Shown in pieces: positions 9,638-17,961 of a stretch of DNA of 36,566 nt. This DNA comes from an uncultured Steroidobacter sp. (GTDB lineage Bacteria; Pseudomonadota; Gammaproteobacteria; Steroidobacterales; Steroidobacteraceae), in the NCBI GenBank assembly GCA_946478975.1, contig CAMLEO010000033.1:1-36566 (forward strand), written 5' to 3'. Position 1 is the stretch's first letter. Each line of letters starts with the position of its first letter. Under the pieces are notes generated by a model that did not search any database, was not told the DNA's origin, and saw only the letters and a list, made by a program, of their open reading frames with translations. A program made the position numbers and the translations under genes.

Positions 9638-9753
9638 TTAACTCACGCACAGGCTCGCGGTCAAATACTCACACTTTCGATTTTGGCAGGTTCGAAAACC
9701 CGCTTGGCAGGCGCGCTTGGCTCACATGCGTGTGAAGGTTGCGTTTGCATGTT

Positions 9754-9767
9754 TGTGAGCGCTATCA
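9754..9767. promoter_or_regulatory. Possible second LacI-family operator before the CE15 gene
   Basis: TGTGAGCGCTATCA is an imperfect palindrome with core AGCGCT, 22 bp before the CE15 start and just before its ribosome-binding site (AGGGGG at 9775-9780). It differs from the TGATACC sites but, as recalled, resembles the xyl-box TGGTAGCGCTAACA of Xanthomonas XylR at 11 of 14 positions. A single site of this quality could be chance. Confidence 0.4.
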
Positions 9768-9789
9768 TGAAATCAGGGGGAAAACGGAA

Positions 9790-11730
9790 ATGGTGCAGCC
9801 GGTTCGGCTCGCAGCGCTGTTGAGCGCTCTCGCATTGCCCGTCACATCGCACTCACAAATTTGTGAGCTGCCGGCGATGCCGGACGCCACCGTCACGGCC
9901 GCTCAAGATCGCGATCACATGATGTGCGCGCTCGGCCTGACGTTCCCTCCGCTGCCGCCGCGTCTCGAAGATCCGAATCGACCGGTGAACGCCTGGCCGG
10001 TGAATGCCGCGAATCCCGAAGGCAATTGGACCGATCCGCTCGGGCATACCGTCGTACGTACGAATTTCGGTCTGTGGCACACGTATGACAGCGACGCGGG
10101 TTCGGCCGGCGGCGCGATGAGCGGCTTCGGCGATTACGGTCCGTTCTCCAGCCCGCGTTATACCGATATCGATCTGCTGAAAATGAAAGACGGTGCCGCG
10201 GTGGATGGCGCCAAGAATTGGTGGCTGCGTCGTCGGCCGGAGATTTTCAGCCTGGTGCAGCAGCAGTTCTACGGCCGTCCCATCGATGCAAACATTCCCG
10301 TTCAATGGGAAGTGAGTGCCGAAACATCCGGGGTGCAAACGGTTGGGGACGTGAGCTTCCCGTATCGAGAGAAAACATTCACCGGCACGGTCGATATTTC
10401 CAGCTATCCGGCATTACGCAACACGCCGGTCGTGACGGCGACCTGCCGATATCCAGCCGCAGCGGGTCGCAAGTATCCGGCGGTTGTGACATACGGCGAA
10501 GGCGTCGCGCGATTCCAATACACCGCGCCGTTCGACATCGGTGTTTGCAACTACAACCCCGTCCGCGTGCAGCCGGATAACGGCAACACCGGCAACCTGT
10601 CGAGTTATCTGATCGGGCTCGTCACCCAAGGGCAATGGCGCAAGCCGGACGACCCGGGCGCGCTGGTCGCGTGGGGTTGGGGCGTCAGTCGCTTGATCGA
10701 CGAGTTCGCAACCGACCCTGACATCGACGGCGACAAGATCGCGGTCGAAGGTCACTCGCGCTACGGCAAGGCGACGCTGGTGACCGCAGCGTATGACGAA
10801 CGAGTCGTCGTGGCATGGCCGAGCGATGCTGGTGCGATGGGCACAGCGATGATGCGGCGTCATTGGGGCGAGACGCTGGAGTTTGTCGCGAGCTCGACCG
10901 GCGAATATCACTGGGTCAACGGCAATATCCTGAAATACGCCGGACCGCTGCATGCCGGAACTCACATTCCTCGCAAGCTCGAACTGCTCGATGTCGATGC
11001 GCATTCGACCACTTCACTGCTGGCGCCGCGCGCGATCTTTGTAACTAACGGCACGGATACACCGCCTGGGTTTGGCGACGCGTGGGCCGATCCTCGCGGC
11101 ACATTCCTTTCTGGAAAGCTGGCTTCGCCGGTGTGGGAGTTGCTGGGCTGGAGCGGGCAGGTCATTCCCGCCGACACGGTGTTCACCTCGGTCCCGGGCG
11201 AATCGATTGGCGGCACGCCGCCGTTCAACGTTGCATTCATCGACGGCACCGTCGGCTGGCGTCGTCAGATCGAAGGTCACGTTTCCACGCCGAACTGGCC
11301 CACGTTCGCGACCTTCGCCGCCCGTTATCTCAACGACGCTCGGCCGACGATCGCTCCGTATCAGCATTTCAAACTGGGCGAGGCGCCGGCAAACACGCTG
11401 GGCAGAGTAATCGCGAGCGATACGGACGCGAGCGACAGCATCGGCGACTGGCAAATCAAAGGCGGCAGCGGCGCGGCGCTGTTCGACATCGACGCGGAAT
11501 CGGGCGAGATCAGGATCGCCGATGCGGCGGGCATCGATTTCTCCAAGGCTTCGTACTCGCTGATCGTGATGTCGGGCGACGGCAAGCTGCCGAGCCACGA
11601 CACCGAAGTCACGATCAAGATTCCGGATCAGATCAACGTGTGTCATCGCGGCCGGACGTTCTACGTCCCGAAGCGCCGCGTGCCCGAGCATCTTGCGCAC
11701 GGCGATTCCATAGGAGGTTGCCTGAAGTGA
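9790..11730 (+). CDS. CE15 glucuronoyl esterase with C-terminal cadherin-like extension
   Basis: This is a 646-residue exported protein (signal MVQPVRLAALLSALALPVTSHS). The CE15 nucleophile motif GHSRYGKA places Ser323 as catalytic. Asp346 in WPSDAGAMG aligns with the usual acidic residue of PQESG, and His497 (IEGHVSTP) is the expected histidine. CE15 enzymes cut the ester between lignin alcohols and the 4-O-methyl-glucuronic acid of xylan. After the catalytic domain, about residues 535-620 look like a cadherin-type repeat (SDTDASDSIGDWQI and DIDAESGEIRIAD). A cysteine-bounded tail follows (VCHRGRTF and HLAHGDSIGGC). The ATG at 9790 was chosen over 9739 because AGGGGG lies 9 bp before it and the signal peptide starts there. 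It supplies the lignin-decoupling step that precedes GH67 action. Confidence 0.9.
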   Translation: MVQPVRLAALLSALALPVTSHSQICELPAMPDATVTAAQDRDHMMCALGLTFPPLPPRLEDPNRPVNAWPVNAANPEGNWTDPLGHTVVRTNFGLWHTYDSDAGSAGGAMSGFGDYGPFSSPRYTDIDLLKMKDGAAVDGAKNWWLRRRPEIFSLVQQQFYGRPIDANIPVQWEVSAETSGVQTVGDVSFPYREKTFTGTVDISSYPALRNTPVVTATCRYPAAAGRKYPAVVTYGEGVARFQYTAPFDIGVCNYNPVRVQPDNGNTGNLSSYLIGLVTQGQWRKPDDPGALVAWGWGVSRLIDEFATDPDIDGDKIAVEGHSRYGKATLVTAAYDERVVVAWPSDAGAMGTAMMRRHWGETLEFVASSTGEYHWVNGNILKYAGPLHAGTHIPRKLELLDVDAHSTTSLLAPRAIFVTNGTDTPPGFGDAWADPRGTFLSGKLASPVWELLGWSGQVIPADTVFTSVPGESIGGTPPFNVAFIDGTVGWRRQIEGHVSTPNWPTFATFAARYLNDARPTIAPYQHFKLGEAPANTLGRVIASDTDASDSIGDWQIKGGSGAALFDIDAESGEIRIADAAGIDFSKASYSLIVMSGDGKLPSHDTEVTIKIPDQINVCHRGRTFYVPKRRVPEHLAHGDSIGGCLK

Positions 11731-11792
11731 TCGAGAGACGCTGGTTGTCGTTACTGTCGTACCCCCGGCGGCGACCGACCAGCGACTGACTA

Positions 11793-11836
11793 GCAGGAGG
11801 CGCCCCAACGATGGTTGGGGGCCTCCTGCACTTTTT
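11793..11836 (+). terminator. Intrinsic terminator of the CE15 gene
   Basis: GCAGGAGGC, a bulged base, CCCCAAC, loop GATG, then GTTGGGG and GCCTCCTGC form a stem of about 16 bp followed by ACTTTTTG. This is a strong intrinsic terminator 62 bp after the CE15 stop, isolating the xylan locus from the transglycosylase gene. Confidence 0.88.
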
Positions 11837-11951
11837 GCCTGCAACCGCCAACTGCGCTCCTGCGAAGCGCATTCTGCGAACTGCACCGCTGGGCAAGCGG
11901 CAAGGTTTTACATAGTCTTGCGCGCCGTGCTTCCCGTTTGACGCTTCATTC

Positions 11952-14147
11952 ATGAAAACGCTGCATCGCTTGTACGTGCTGCTGCTGGTCAGCGCCTTTG
12001 CCTTCGGTTTTGCCGTCCCGTCGCGGGCGGCCGAATCCGGGCATTTCTCGCGGCCGGCCGAGCTGGAAAAGGACATCGCCTTCTGGCGCCGGGTGTACAC
12101 GGAAGTGACGACCGAGGGCGGCATGCTGCACGACCCGGAAGATCTGAGCGTCGTCTACGAGGTGCTGAATTTTCCCTCGGACATCGCGCCCAAGCAGCGG
12201 GCCAAGCGCATCGACGAGGCGAAAAAGAAATACTCACGCATTCTGGATCGGCTCGCGAGCGGCGCCGAGGACTTGAGCGAAGAGGAGCTGCGTGTGCAGG
12301 CGCTGTGGCCGAAGGGCACGCGTCGTTCGCGTTTCGAGCAGGCTTCGGAAGAAGTTCGTTTCCAATTGGGCCAGGCCGATCGTTTCCGTGAAGGTCTGGT
12401 GCGCTCCGGCGCGTGGCGCAATCACATTGCCGATACGTTCGAGCGCATGGGCCTGCCGCGCGAGCTGGCGGCGCTTCCGCACGTCGAGTCGTCGTTCAAC
12501 ACGTACGCTTATTCCAAAGTCGGTGCGGCGGGCATGTGGCAATTCATGCGCAGCACCGGTCGGCGCTTTCTGCGCATCGATGCAGTGGTCGACGAGCGTC
12601 TGGACCCGTATCGCGCCAGCGAGGCGGCGGCGCGTTTCCTGGAACAGAACTACATCGTGCTCGGCAGCTGGCCGCTGGCGCTCACGGCCTATAACCATGG
12701 CCCGGGCGGTATGAAACGAGCGCAGGAGCAGCTCGGCACCAGCGACATCGTCACCATCCTGCGCAAGTATCAGAGCCGCTCGTTTGGCTTTGCGTCCCGC
12801 AACTTCTATGTCGCGTTTCTGGCCGCGCTGGAAATCGATACCAATCCCGAAAAGTTCTTTCCTGGCATCCGGCTCAACGCCGTCGACACCAGTCGCGTGC
12901 TGGTGATGCCGCAGCCGATCCCCGCGAGCCGGATCGCGACCGCGCTCGATATCGATCGCGAAGAGCTGCGTCGTTTGAATCCCTCGCTGTTGAACTCAGT
13001 ATGGAAAGGCGCTCGTCACATTCCGCGGGGATATGAGTTCCGCGTGCCGGCGCATATCGATCTCACCGCCGCGCTGGCCAAGATCGGCACCGCCGTTGCG
13101 AGTGGCGAAGGCGGAGAGGTGGTGGTGGCCGAATCTCAGCATCGCGTCGAACGCGGCGAGACGTTGTCGACGATTGCGAGCCAGTACGGTGTGAGCCCGA
13201 CCGTGCTGGCCGAAGCGAACGATCTGCGCCGTCCCTATCGATTGCGCGTCGGCCAGGTGCTGGCGCTGCCGGAGCGCGCCGGTCGTGCGCCGTCCGGTCC
13301 GGTCGTCGCTCAGGTTCCGAAAGAAACACCGCCGGCGCCGGTTGCGAAGCCGCCGACACCGCCGACGCCACCGACCGGTGTCGTTGGTACCGAGCGCTAT
13401 GTCGTGCGTCGTGGCGATACGCTGGGCAAGATCGCGAAGAAACACGGGCTGACCGAACAGGCGTTGATGGACATGAACAACATCAGCAATCGTCAGTTCA
13501 TTTACGAAGGGCAAGTGCTGGCGTTGGTGCCGTCGGCGCGCGCCAAGCCGCCGGTTGAAGCTGAAGTGCCGGTGGCAACGGTCGCGGTCGTCAGCGAGCC
13601 GCAGTCGGAAGCTGAAGCGGTCGAGCCGGAATCCGAGCGCGAGGCTGAAGAAATCGGCCCGGCGCTGGTGCCCGGCACGCAGGCCGCCAACGACGCCGAT
13701 CCGAGCGACTACACGGTCAAGGACAACAACGTCATCATCGTTCAGGCCGCGGAGACGCTCGGCCACTATGCTGAATGGCTCGACGTACGCGCCGCGCAGC
13801 TGCGCCAGCTGAATCACATTACGTACGCGACGCCGGTGGTCATCGGCCGCAAGGTGAAGCTCGACTTCTCCAAGGTGTCGCCGGATCAGTTCGAAGCGCG
13901 CCGCCAGGAATATCATCGCGCCTTGCAGGAAGCGTTTTTCACGCAGTTCCGCATCAAGGGCACGACCGATCACGTCATCAAGCGCGGCGAGTCGGTGTGG
14001 GTGCTGGCCCAGCAGCGCTACAACATTCCGATCTGGCTGCTGCGTCAATACAACCCGGATGTCGACCTCGGGTCGTTGCAGCCGGGCGCACGTTTGGTCA
14101 TTCCGGTGGTCGAAGCCACAGGAACGGTCGTGGAGCCGGCGGCGTGA
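11952..14147 (+). CDS. mltD: MltD-type membrane-bound lytic murein transglycosylase with LysM repeats
   Basis: A signal peptide (residues 1 to about 26, SRA-AES) is followed by an SLT lytic transglycosylase domain at about residues 165-290. Glu179 in LPHVESSFN is the catalytic acid; GAAGMWQFM and ALTAYNHGPGG are the other SLT motifs. A proline-rich linker and LysM peptidoglycan-binding modules follow at about 396-438, 483-527 and 673-720. A degenerate LysM-like segment lies at about 586-630. The enzyme cuts the MurNAc-GlcNAc bond to give 1,6-anhydro ends during wall remodelling. At 731 residues it is far longer than E. coli MltD (about 450) because of the extra LysM modules and linkers. No lipobox is seen, unlike E. 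coli MltD, so the symbol is given by family. Its last bases overlap the next gene. Confidence 0.9.
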   Translation: MKTLHRLYVLLLVSAFAFGFAVPSRAAESGHFSRPAELEKDIAFWRRVYTEVTTEGGMLHDPEDLSVVYEVLNFPSDIAPKQRAKRIDEAKKKYSRILDRLASGAEDLSEEELRVQALWPKGTRRSRFEQASEEVRFQLGQADRFREGLVRSGAWRNHIADTFERMGLPRELAALPHVESSFNTYAYSKVGAAGMWQFMRSTGRRFLRIDAVVDERLDPYRASEAAARFLEQNYIVLGSWPLALTAYNHGPGGMKRAQEQLGTSDIVTILRKYQSRSFGFASRNFYVAFLAALEIDTNPEKFFPGIRLNAVDTSRVLVMPQPIPASRIATALDIDREELRRLNPSLLNSVWKGARHIPRGYEFRVPAHIDLTAALAKIGTAVASGEGGEVVVAESQHRVERGETLSTIASQYGVSPTVLAEANDLRRPYRLRVGQVLALPERAGRAPSGPVVAQVPKETPPAPVAKPPTPPTPPTGVVGTERYVVRRGDTLGKIAKKHGLTEQALMDMNNISNRQFIYEGQVLALVPSARAKPPVEAEVPVATVAVVSEPQSEAEAVEPESEREAEEIGPALVPGTQAANDADPSDYTVKDNNVIIVQAAETLGHYAEWLDVRAAQLRQLNHITYATPVVIGRKVKLDFSKVSPDQFEARRQEYHRALQEAFFTQFRIKGTTDHVIKRGESVWVLAQQRYNIPIWLLRQYNPDVDLGSLQPGARLVIPVVEATGTVVEPAA

Positions 14148-14527
14148 ATGTGAAGCTTGCGTTCAGTTTGCTGATGTTGGCGCCGTTGTGCGGCGGCTGC
14201 CTGAGCACGCGCTTGTATGAAGGCGAGAAGCGCGATCGCAACGAAGTGGCGCGGATCACCGGCGATCCGATCTTTACCGCGGGCTCACCGATCACGGTGG
14301 TCCTGAGGCAAGTGGATGAACACGATATCGGCCTCACTCAGACCACCGTCGAAGTGCTGGAAGGCGAGCACGACCTGCTGGTGGACTGCCGGCTGGCCGA
14401 AAACAAGAGCGTGTCCCGTCACGCGCTCAAGGTGACTGTCTACGGCGGCCGAAACTACCGACTCCGCCCGCAAGCCGGGCCGGGGCTGCGCGGCTGCAGC
14501 GATGTGTCGCTTGAGGCGGTCGACTAA
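14144..14527 (+). CDS. Small putative lipoprotein coupled to the lytic transglycosylase
   Basis: A 127-residue product starts at GTG 14144, overlapping the transglycosylase stop (GTGA), which implies translational coupling; GTG 14150 is an alternative. The N-terminus NVKLAFSLLMLAPLCGGC is a short hydrophobic signal ending in cysteine, an imperfect lipobox with Cys at -3. The mature part is small and beta-rich in appearance (ITVVLRQVDEHDIGLTQTTVEVLEG), with cysteines at LLVDCRL and LRGCSDV that could form a disulfide. I do not recognise the family. Its pairing with a murein hydrolase suggests an envelope role, possibly as an accessory factor (inference). Confidence 0.7.
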   Translation: MNVKLAFSLLMLAPLCGGCLSTRLYEGEKRDRNEVARITGDPIFTAGSPITVVLRQVDEHDIGLTQTTVEVLEGEHDLLVDCRLAENKSVSRHALKVTVYGGRNYRLRPQAGPGLRGCSDVSLEAVD

Positions 14528-14636
14528 AGCGGCCGCACGGTGAGCTAAATCACGGTTTTTCCGGGCCATGTCGCCCAATGTGCACACCGATGAACGACTA
14601 CACGTCGGGGCGGCAAGTCGCTTGCCGCGAGCAGGC

Positions 14637-14642
14637 TATAAT
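14637..14642 (+). promoter_or_regulatory. Candidate -10 element of the L,D-transpeptidase gene
   Basis: A perfect TATAAT lies 26 bp before the start codon at 14669, implying a leader of about 20 nt. No convincing -35 hexamer is found at 16-18 bp spacing. The call rests on the hexamer and its position in an intergenic gap of about 140 bp. Confidence 0.4.
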
Positions 14643-14668
14643 CGGGCGGCGTTGACCTCTTAATCTCT

Positions 14669-15283
14669 ATGTCGCGAAACATATTTGCTTTGGGTCTGGC
14701 GGCGCTGATCTCCTGGTCCATGACCAGCCCTCGGGCATCCGCCGACGCGGCGCCCGAGTCCGCAGCGGGGCCGCTACAAGCGTCGGCGCAGTTGCCGGCA
14801 TCGGCTGCTCCGTTGCAGTCGGCGGCGATTGCCGCATCGAGCATCGAAGCGGCGCTGCCGCTGGCCGATCGCGTCGTCGTCCACAAAGGGGAACGCAAGC
14901 TGCAGCTGCTGCGTAATGGCGTGGCGCTGCGCACGTTCAAGGTCGCGCTCGGACTGCGGCCGGAAGGTCACAAGCAGTTCGAGGGCGACTACCGTACGCC
15001 GGAAGGCGTGTATCGGCTGACTCGCCGCAATCCCAACAGCGAGTATTTCCTGTCGATCCAGGTCGACTATCCGAACGAGCGGGACATTGCACGGGCGCGC
15101 AAACAAGGCTTGCGGCCGGGCGGCTCCATCATGATCCACGGTCAACCGAACGTGCCGAAGAAATCCCGCGATTATTATTCCAACGTCGACTGGACCGAGG
15201 GCTGCATCGCCGTCTCGAACTCGGACATGGTCGAGATCTGGCTGATGACGCCGCCCGATACGCCGATAGAGATCCTGCCGTGA
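14669..15283 (+). CDS. L,D-transpeptidase (YkuD domain), exported
   Basis: The 204-residue product has a signal peptide (MSRNIFALGLAALISWSM and following) and an Ala/Ser/Pro-rich spacer. A YkuD catalytic domain begins near residue 68 (RVVVHKGERKLQLLRNG). The active site is complete: His157 in IMIHGQP and Cys179 in DWTEGCIAVSNSDM. L,D-transpeptidases form 3-3 crosslinks in peptidoglycan or attach proteins to it, in the periplasm. The sequence resembles the YafK/ErfK branch, some members of which act as hydrolases on the lipoprotein linkage, so the exact reaction is open. It has its own candidate promoter and lies between other wall genes and ppnN. Confidence 0.9.
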   Translation: MSRNIFALGLAALISWSMTSPRASADAAPESAAGPLQASAQLPASAAPLQSAAIAASSIEAALPLADRVVVHKGERKLQLLRNGVALRTFKVALGLRPEGHKQFEGDYRTPEGVYRLTRRNPNSEYFLSIQVDYPNERDIARARKQGLRPGGSIMIHGQPNVPKKSRDYYSNVDWTEGCIAVSNSDMVEIWLMTPPDTPIEILP

Positions 15284-15341
15284 ATGAGCCCCATAACGTT
15301 ACGATCCTGACTTTTCACTCCAACACTTCAGGGACGCGGTC

Positions 15342-16757
15342 GTGAAGCCGCCGTCCAGCGACGGTCGGGCCTCAGCCTCGATCACCCAGGCCGATGATGG
15401 CGTCGTCGACGCCCGCGTTTCACCGCTCGGCAGCCTCGAAAATCTCTCGCAACGCGAAGTCCAGCAGCTGCTCAGCTCCGGCCAGGGCGGCGTGTACGAG
15501 CTGTTCCGCCGCTGCGCGCTGGCGGTGTTGAGCTCGGGCCTCGAATCGGACGACGTGCGTGCGATCTTCGACCGCTACAAGGATTTCGAGATCAAGCTCG
15601 GCCGCCAGGCGTGGGGCATCAAGCTCGAAGTGAAGCACGCGCCGGCGAGCGCGTTTGTCGATGGCTCGATGATCCGCGGCATCAAGGAACATTTGTTCGC
15701 CGTCCTGCGCGACATCGTCTACATCCACGACGCGATTCTCGGCAGCCAGCGCTTCGATCTGAACGATCCGGCCAGCATCACCAACGCCGTTTATCACATC
15801 CTGCGCAACGCGCGGATCCTGGATTACAAGGGCCGTCCTGACCTGGTGGTGTGCTGGGGCGGACATTCCATCGGCACCGCCGAGTACGACTACACCAAGC
15901 GTGTGGGTTACGAGCTCGGCCTGCGTGCGCTGAGCGTGTGCACGGGCTGCGGCCCGGGCGCGATGAAGGGCCCGATGAAGGGCGCAACCATCGGCCATTC
16001 CAAGCAACGCATTCGCGACGGTCGTTATATCGGCATGACCGAGCCCGGCATCATCGCCGCCGAGCCGCCGAATCCGATCGTGAATCAGCTGGTGATCATG
16101 CCGGACATCGAAAAGCGCCTCGAAGCGTTCGTGCGCTGTGCGCATGCCATCGTGGTGTTCCCGGGCGGCGCCGGCACCGCCGAGGAGATTTTGTATCTGC
16201 TCGGCATCCTGCTCGACCCGGAGAATGCCGAGCAGCCGCTGCCGGTGATCTTCACCGGTCCGCCGTCGGCCGCCGAATATTTCGGCCAGATCGATCAGTT
16301 CATCGGCGCGACCTTGGGTGATGCCGCTCGCTCGCGTTACAAGATCGTGATCGGCGATCCACCGCAGGCCGCGCGTGAAGTGTTCAAGGGCATCGAGGCG
16401 GTGCGCGAGTATCGCCGCGCCAAGAGCGACGCTTACAACTACAACTGGCTGCTGAAGATCCCCGAGGGCTTCCAGCGGCCGTTCAATCCCACGCATGAAG
16501 CCATGGCGAGTCTGGAGCTGCGTCGGGATCTGCCGCCGCATTTGATGGCGGCCAATCTGCGCCGCGCGTTCTCCGGCATCGTCGCCGGCAACGTGAAGGA
16601 GCATGGCATCCAGGCGATCGAGGCGCGTGGGCCTTTCGAACTGCACGGTGACAAGGAAGTGATGACGCTGCTCGATGAGCTGCTGTCGGCTTTCGTGCGG
16701 CAAAAACGCATGAAGCTGGCCGGCGAGTACCGGCCCTGTTACCGGCTGGTCGCATGA
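15342..16757 (+). CDS. ppnN: Pyrimidine/purine 5'-nucleotide nucleosidase PpnN (LOG family)
   Basis: The 471-residue product matches PpnN (formerly YgdH) in length and throughout. It has an N-terminal accessory domain, then a LOG-type Rossmann core with VVCWGGHSIGTAEYDYTK, CTGCGPGAMKGPMKGA and the phosphate-binding motif PGGAGTAEEI, then a C-terminal regulatory domain. PpnN hydrolyses nucleoside monophosphates to base and ribose-5-phosphate, and in E. coli it is stimulated by (p)ppGpp. The start is GTG at 15342 with AGGGACG about 7 bp upstream; no ATG fits better. It overlaps the next gene by 4 bp (ATGA), so the two are coupled. Confidence 0.95.
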   Translation: MKPPSSDGRASASITQADDGVVDARVSPLGSLENLSQREVQQLLSSGQGGVYELFRRCALAVLSSGLESDDVRAIFDRYKDFEIKLGRQAWGIKLEVKHAPASAFVDGSMIRGIKEHLFAVLRDIVYIHDAILGSQRFDLNDPASITNAVYHILRNARILDYKGRPDLVVCWGGHSIGTAEYDYTKRVGYELGLRALSVCTGCGPGAMKGPMKGATIGHSKQRIRDGRYIGMTEPGIIAAEPPNPIVNQLVIMPDIEKRLEAFVRCAHAIVVFPGGAGTAEEILYLLGILLDPENAEQPLPVIFTGPPSAAEYFGQIDQFIGATLGDAARSRYKIVIGDPPQAAREVFKGIEAVREYRRAKSDAYNYNWLLKIPEGFQRPFNPTHEAMASLELRRDLPPHLMAANLRRAFSGIVAGNVKEHGIQAIEARGPFELHGDKEVMTLLDELLSAFVRQKRMKLAGEYRPCYRLVA

Positions 16758-17455
16758 GCAAAGTCGTTCTCACGTATCGGTTCACCTTCCCCGACTCACA
16801 GGAACGAGTTTTCCACCTGGAGATGGATCGCGACAGCGCCGAGCTGTCGCCGCCGCCCGTGGCTGAGCCGCCAGCCTGGACCGCGCTGACGTTCCATCAA
16901 TGCACCGGCTGTCCGCTCAACAGCGTCGAGACACCGCATTGTCCGGCGGCATTGCATTTGTCCGGCGTGATCGACGGCTTCACCGATCTCGTTTCTTACG
17001 ACAAGGTGCGCGTCACCGTCGAAACCGAAGAGCGCCAGGTCGTCGCGACCTTGCCGGCGCAGCAGGCGCTCGCTTCGTTGATGGGATTGATCATGGCGTC
17101 CAGCGGTTGTCCGCGCACCGCTGTGTTCAGGCCGATGGCGCGTTTTCATCTGCCGTTCTCGAGCGAGTCGGAGACGGCGTATCGAGTCGCTGCGATGTAT
17201 CTGCTCGCTCAGCACTACGCAACGCGCGAAGGCGCGCCGGCGGATTTCGAGCTGAACGATCTGGAGCGGGTGTATCGCGGCGTGCATGCAGTGAATCGCG
17301 GCATGGCGCAGCGATTGCGAGCGGCGAGCCGCCAGGATGCGATCGTGAACGCAGTGGTGCTGCTCGATGTTTACAGCAGCCTGGTGCCGGCAGCGATTCA
17401 CGACATTCTCGCCGAGATCAAACCAGCGTTTGCTGCACTGCTTGCGGCGAAATAA
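16754..17455 (+). CDS. Uncharacterised cysteine-containing protein coupled to ppnN (DUF6901-like)
   Basis: The 233-residue soluble protein has no signal peptide or membrane segment. The N-terminal part is beta-rich (VVLTYRFTFPDSQERVFHLEMD) and is followed by three Cys-Pro segments: FHQCTGCPLN at about residues 48-57, TPHCPAAL and SSGCPRTAVF. The C-terminal half is helical. The clustered cysteines suggest metal binding or redox activity. From memory it resembles proteins grouped as DUF6901, but this is not confirmed and no function is known to me. Its start overlaps the ppnN stop (ATGA), so it is made with the nucleosidase and may serve nucleotide or stress metabolism (inference). Confidence 0.85.
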   Translation: MSKVVLTYRFTFPDSQERVFHLEMDRDSAELSPPPVAEPPAWTALTFHQCTGCPLNSVETPHCPAALHLSGVIDGFTDLVSYDKVRVTVETEERQVVATLPAQQALASLMGLIMASSGCPRTAVFRPMARFHLPFSSESETAYRVAAMYLLAQHYATREGAPADFELNDLERVYRGVHAVNRGMAQRLRAASRQDAIVNAVVLLDVYSSLVPAAIHDILAEIKPAFAALLAAK

Positions 17456-17688
17456 AACCCGCGAAATAAATATTCAGCTCGCGTGTGTTTTGCGCGCGAC
17501 GCGCGGCGTTCAGTTCAATAATGCATAACGGCGGGTTAAATCCAGCGTCCAGTTGTCGACATTTGTGACATCCGTGTCGCCGCCCTTGCGATGGGTGTCG
17601 CACTCCAGAGACGTGAATCGGCCGCTGTGATGTAGTTCCTCACCGCTCCCAGGCGTGCTCCGTAATTTGCGGTCATAAGGAGATACGC

Positions 17689-17949
17689 ATGACCACCCCC
17701 GAACCCACCAAGATCGATGAGATGACCGCCACCGGCCGGCATCGCGCGTGGACGGGAGAGAGCACAGGCGCTGTGGTACGCGCCGGCGCTCCTCGCGATC
17801 CGCAGCAGCATGCGAACTGGTTGGATCGCTCGCAGCCGAGCAATTCGCGGCACGCGGCGATTACCCGGTCGTTGCACACCTGGTCCAACTACAAGAGCTG
17901 GACCGACAAGGTGCGCAGCAACTGGGACAAGGAAAAGGACAAGAAGTAG
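17689..17949 (+). CDS. Small hydrophilic protein of unknown function
   Basis: The 86-residue product is preceded by an excellent ribosome-binding site (AAGGAGAT at 17677-17684, 6 bp from the ATG), which makes this a real gene despite its size. The sequence is polar, rich in Arg, Ser, Thr and Trp, without a signal peptide. It ends in a highly charged lysine tail (NWDKEKDKK). No family is recognised. It ends 12 bp before the convergent parA-like gene. The 233 bp upstream hold no further gene that I can support. Confidence 0.72.
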   Translation: MTTPEPTKIDEMTATGRHRAWTGESTGAVVRAGAPRDPQQHANWLDRSQPSNSRHAAITRSLHTWSNYKSWTDKVRSNWDKEKDKK

Positions 17950-17961
17950 CCGTTGCTGGCG

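Noticed and set aside
9751..9770. Resemblance of TTGTGAGCGCTATCA to the E. coli lac operator
   Set aside because: Only the left half matches; kept as a generic LacI-family candidate, not as a lac-type operator, and no lac genes are present.
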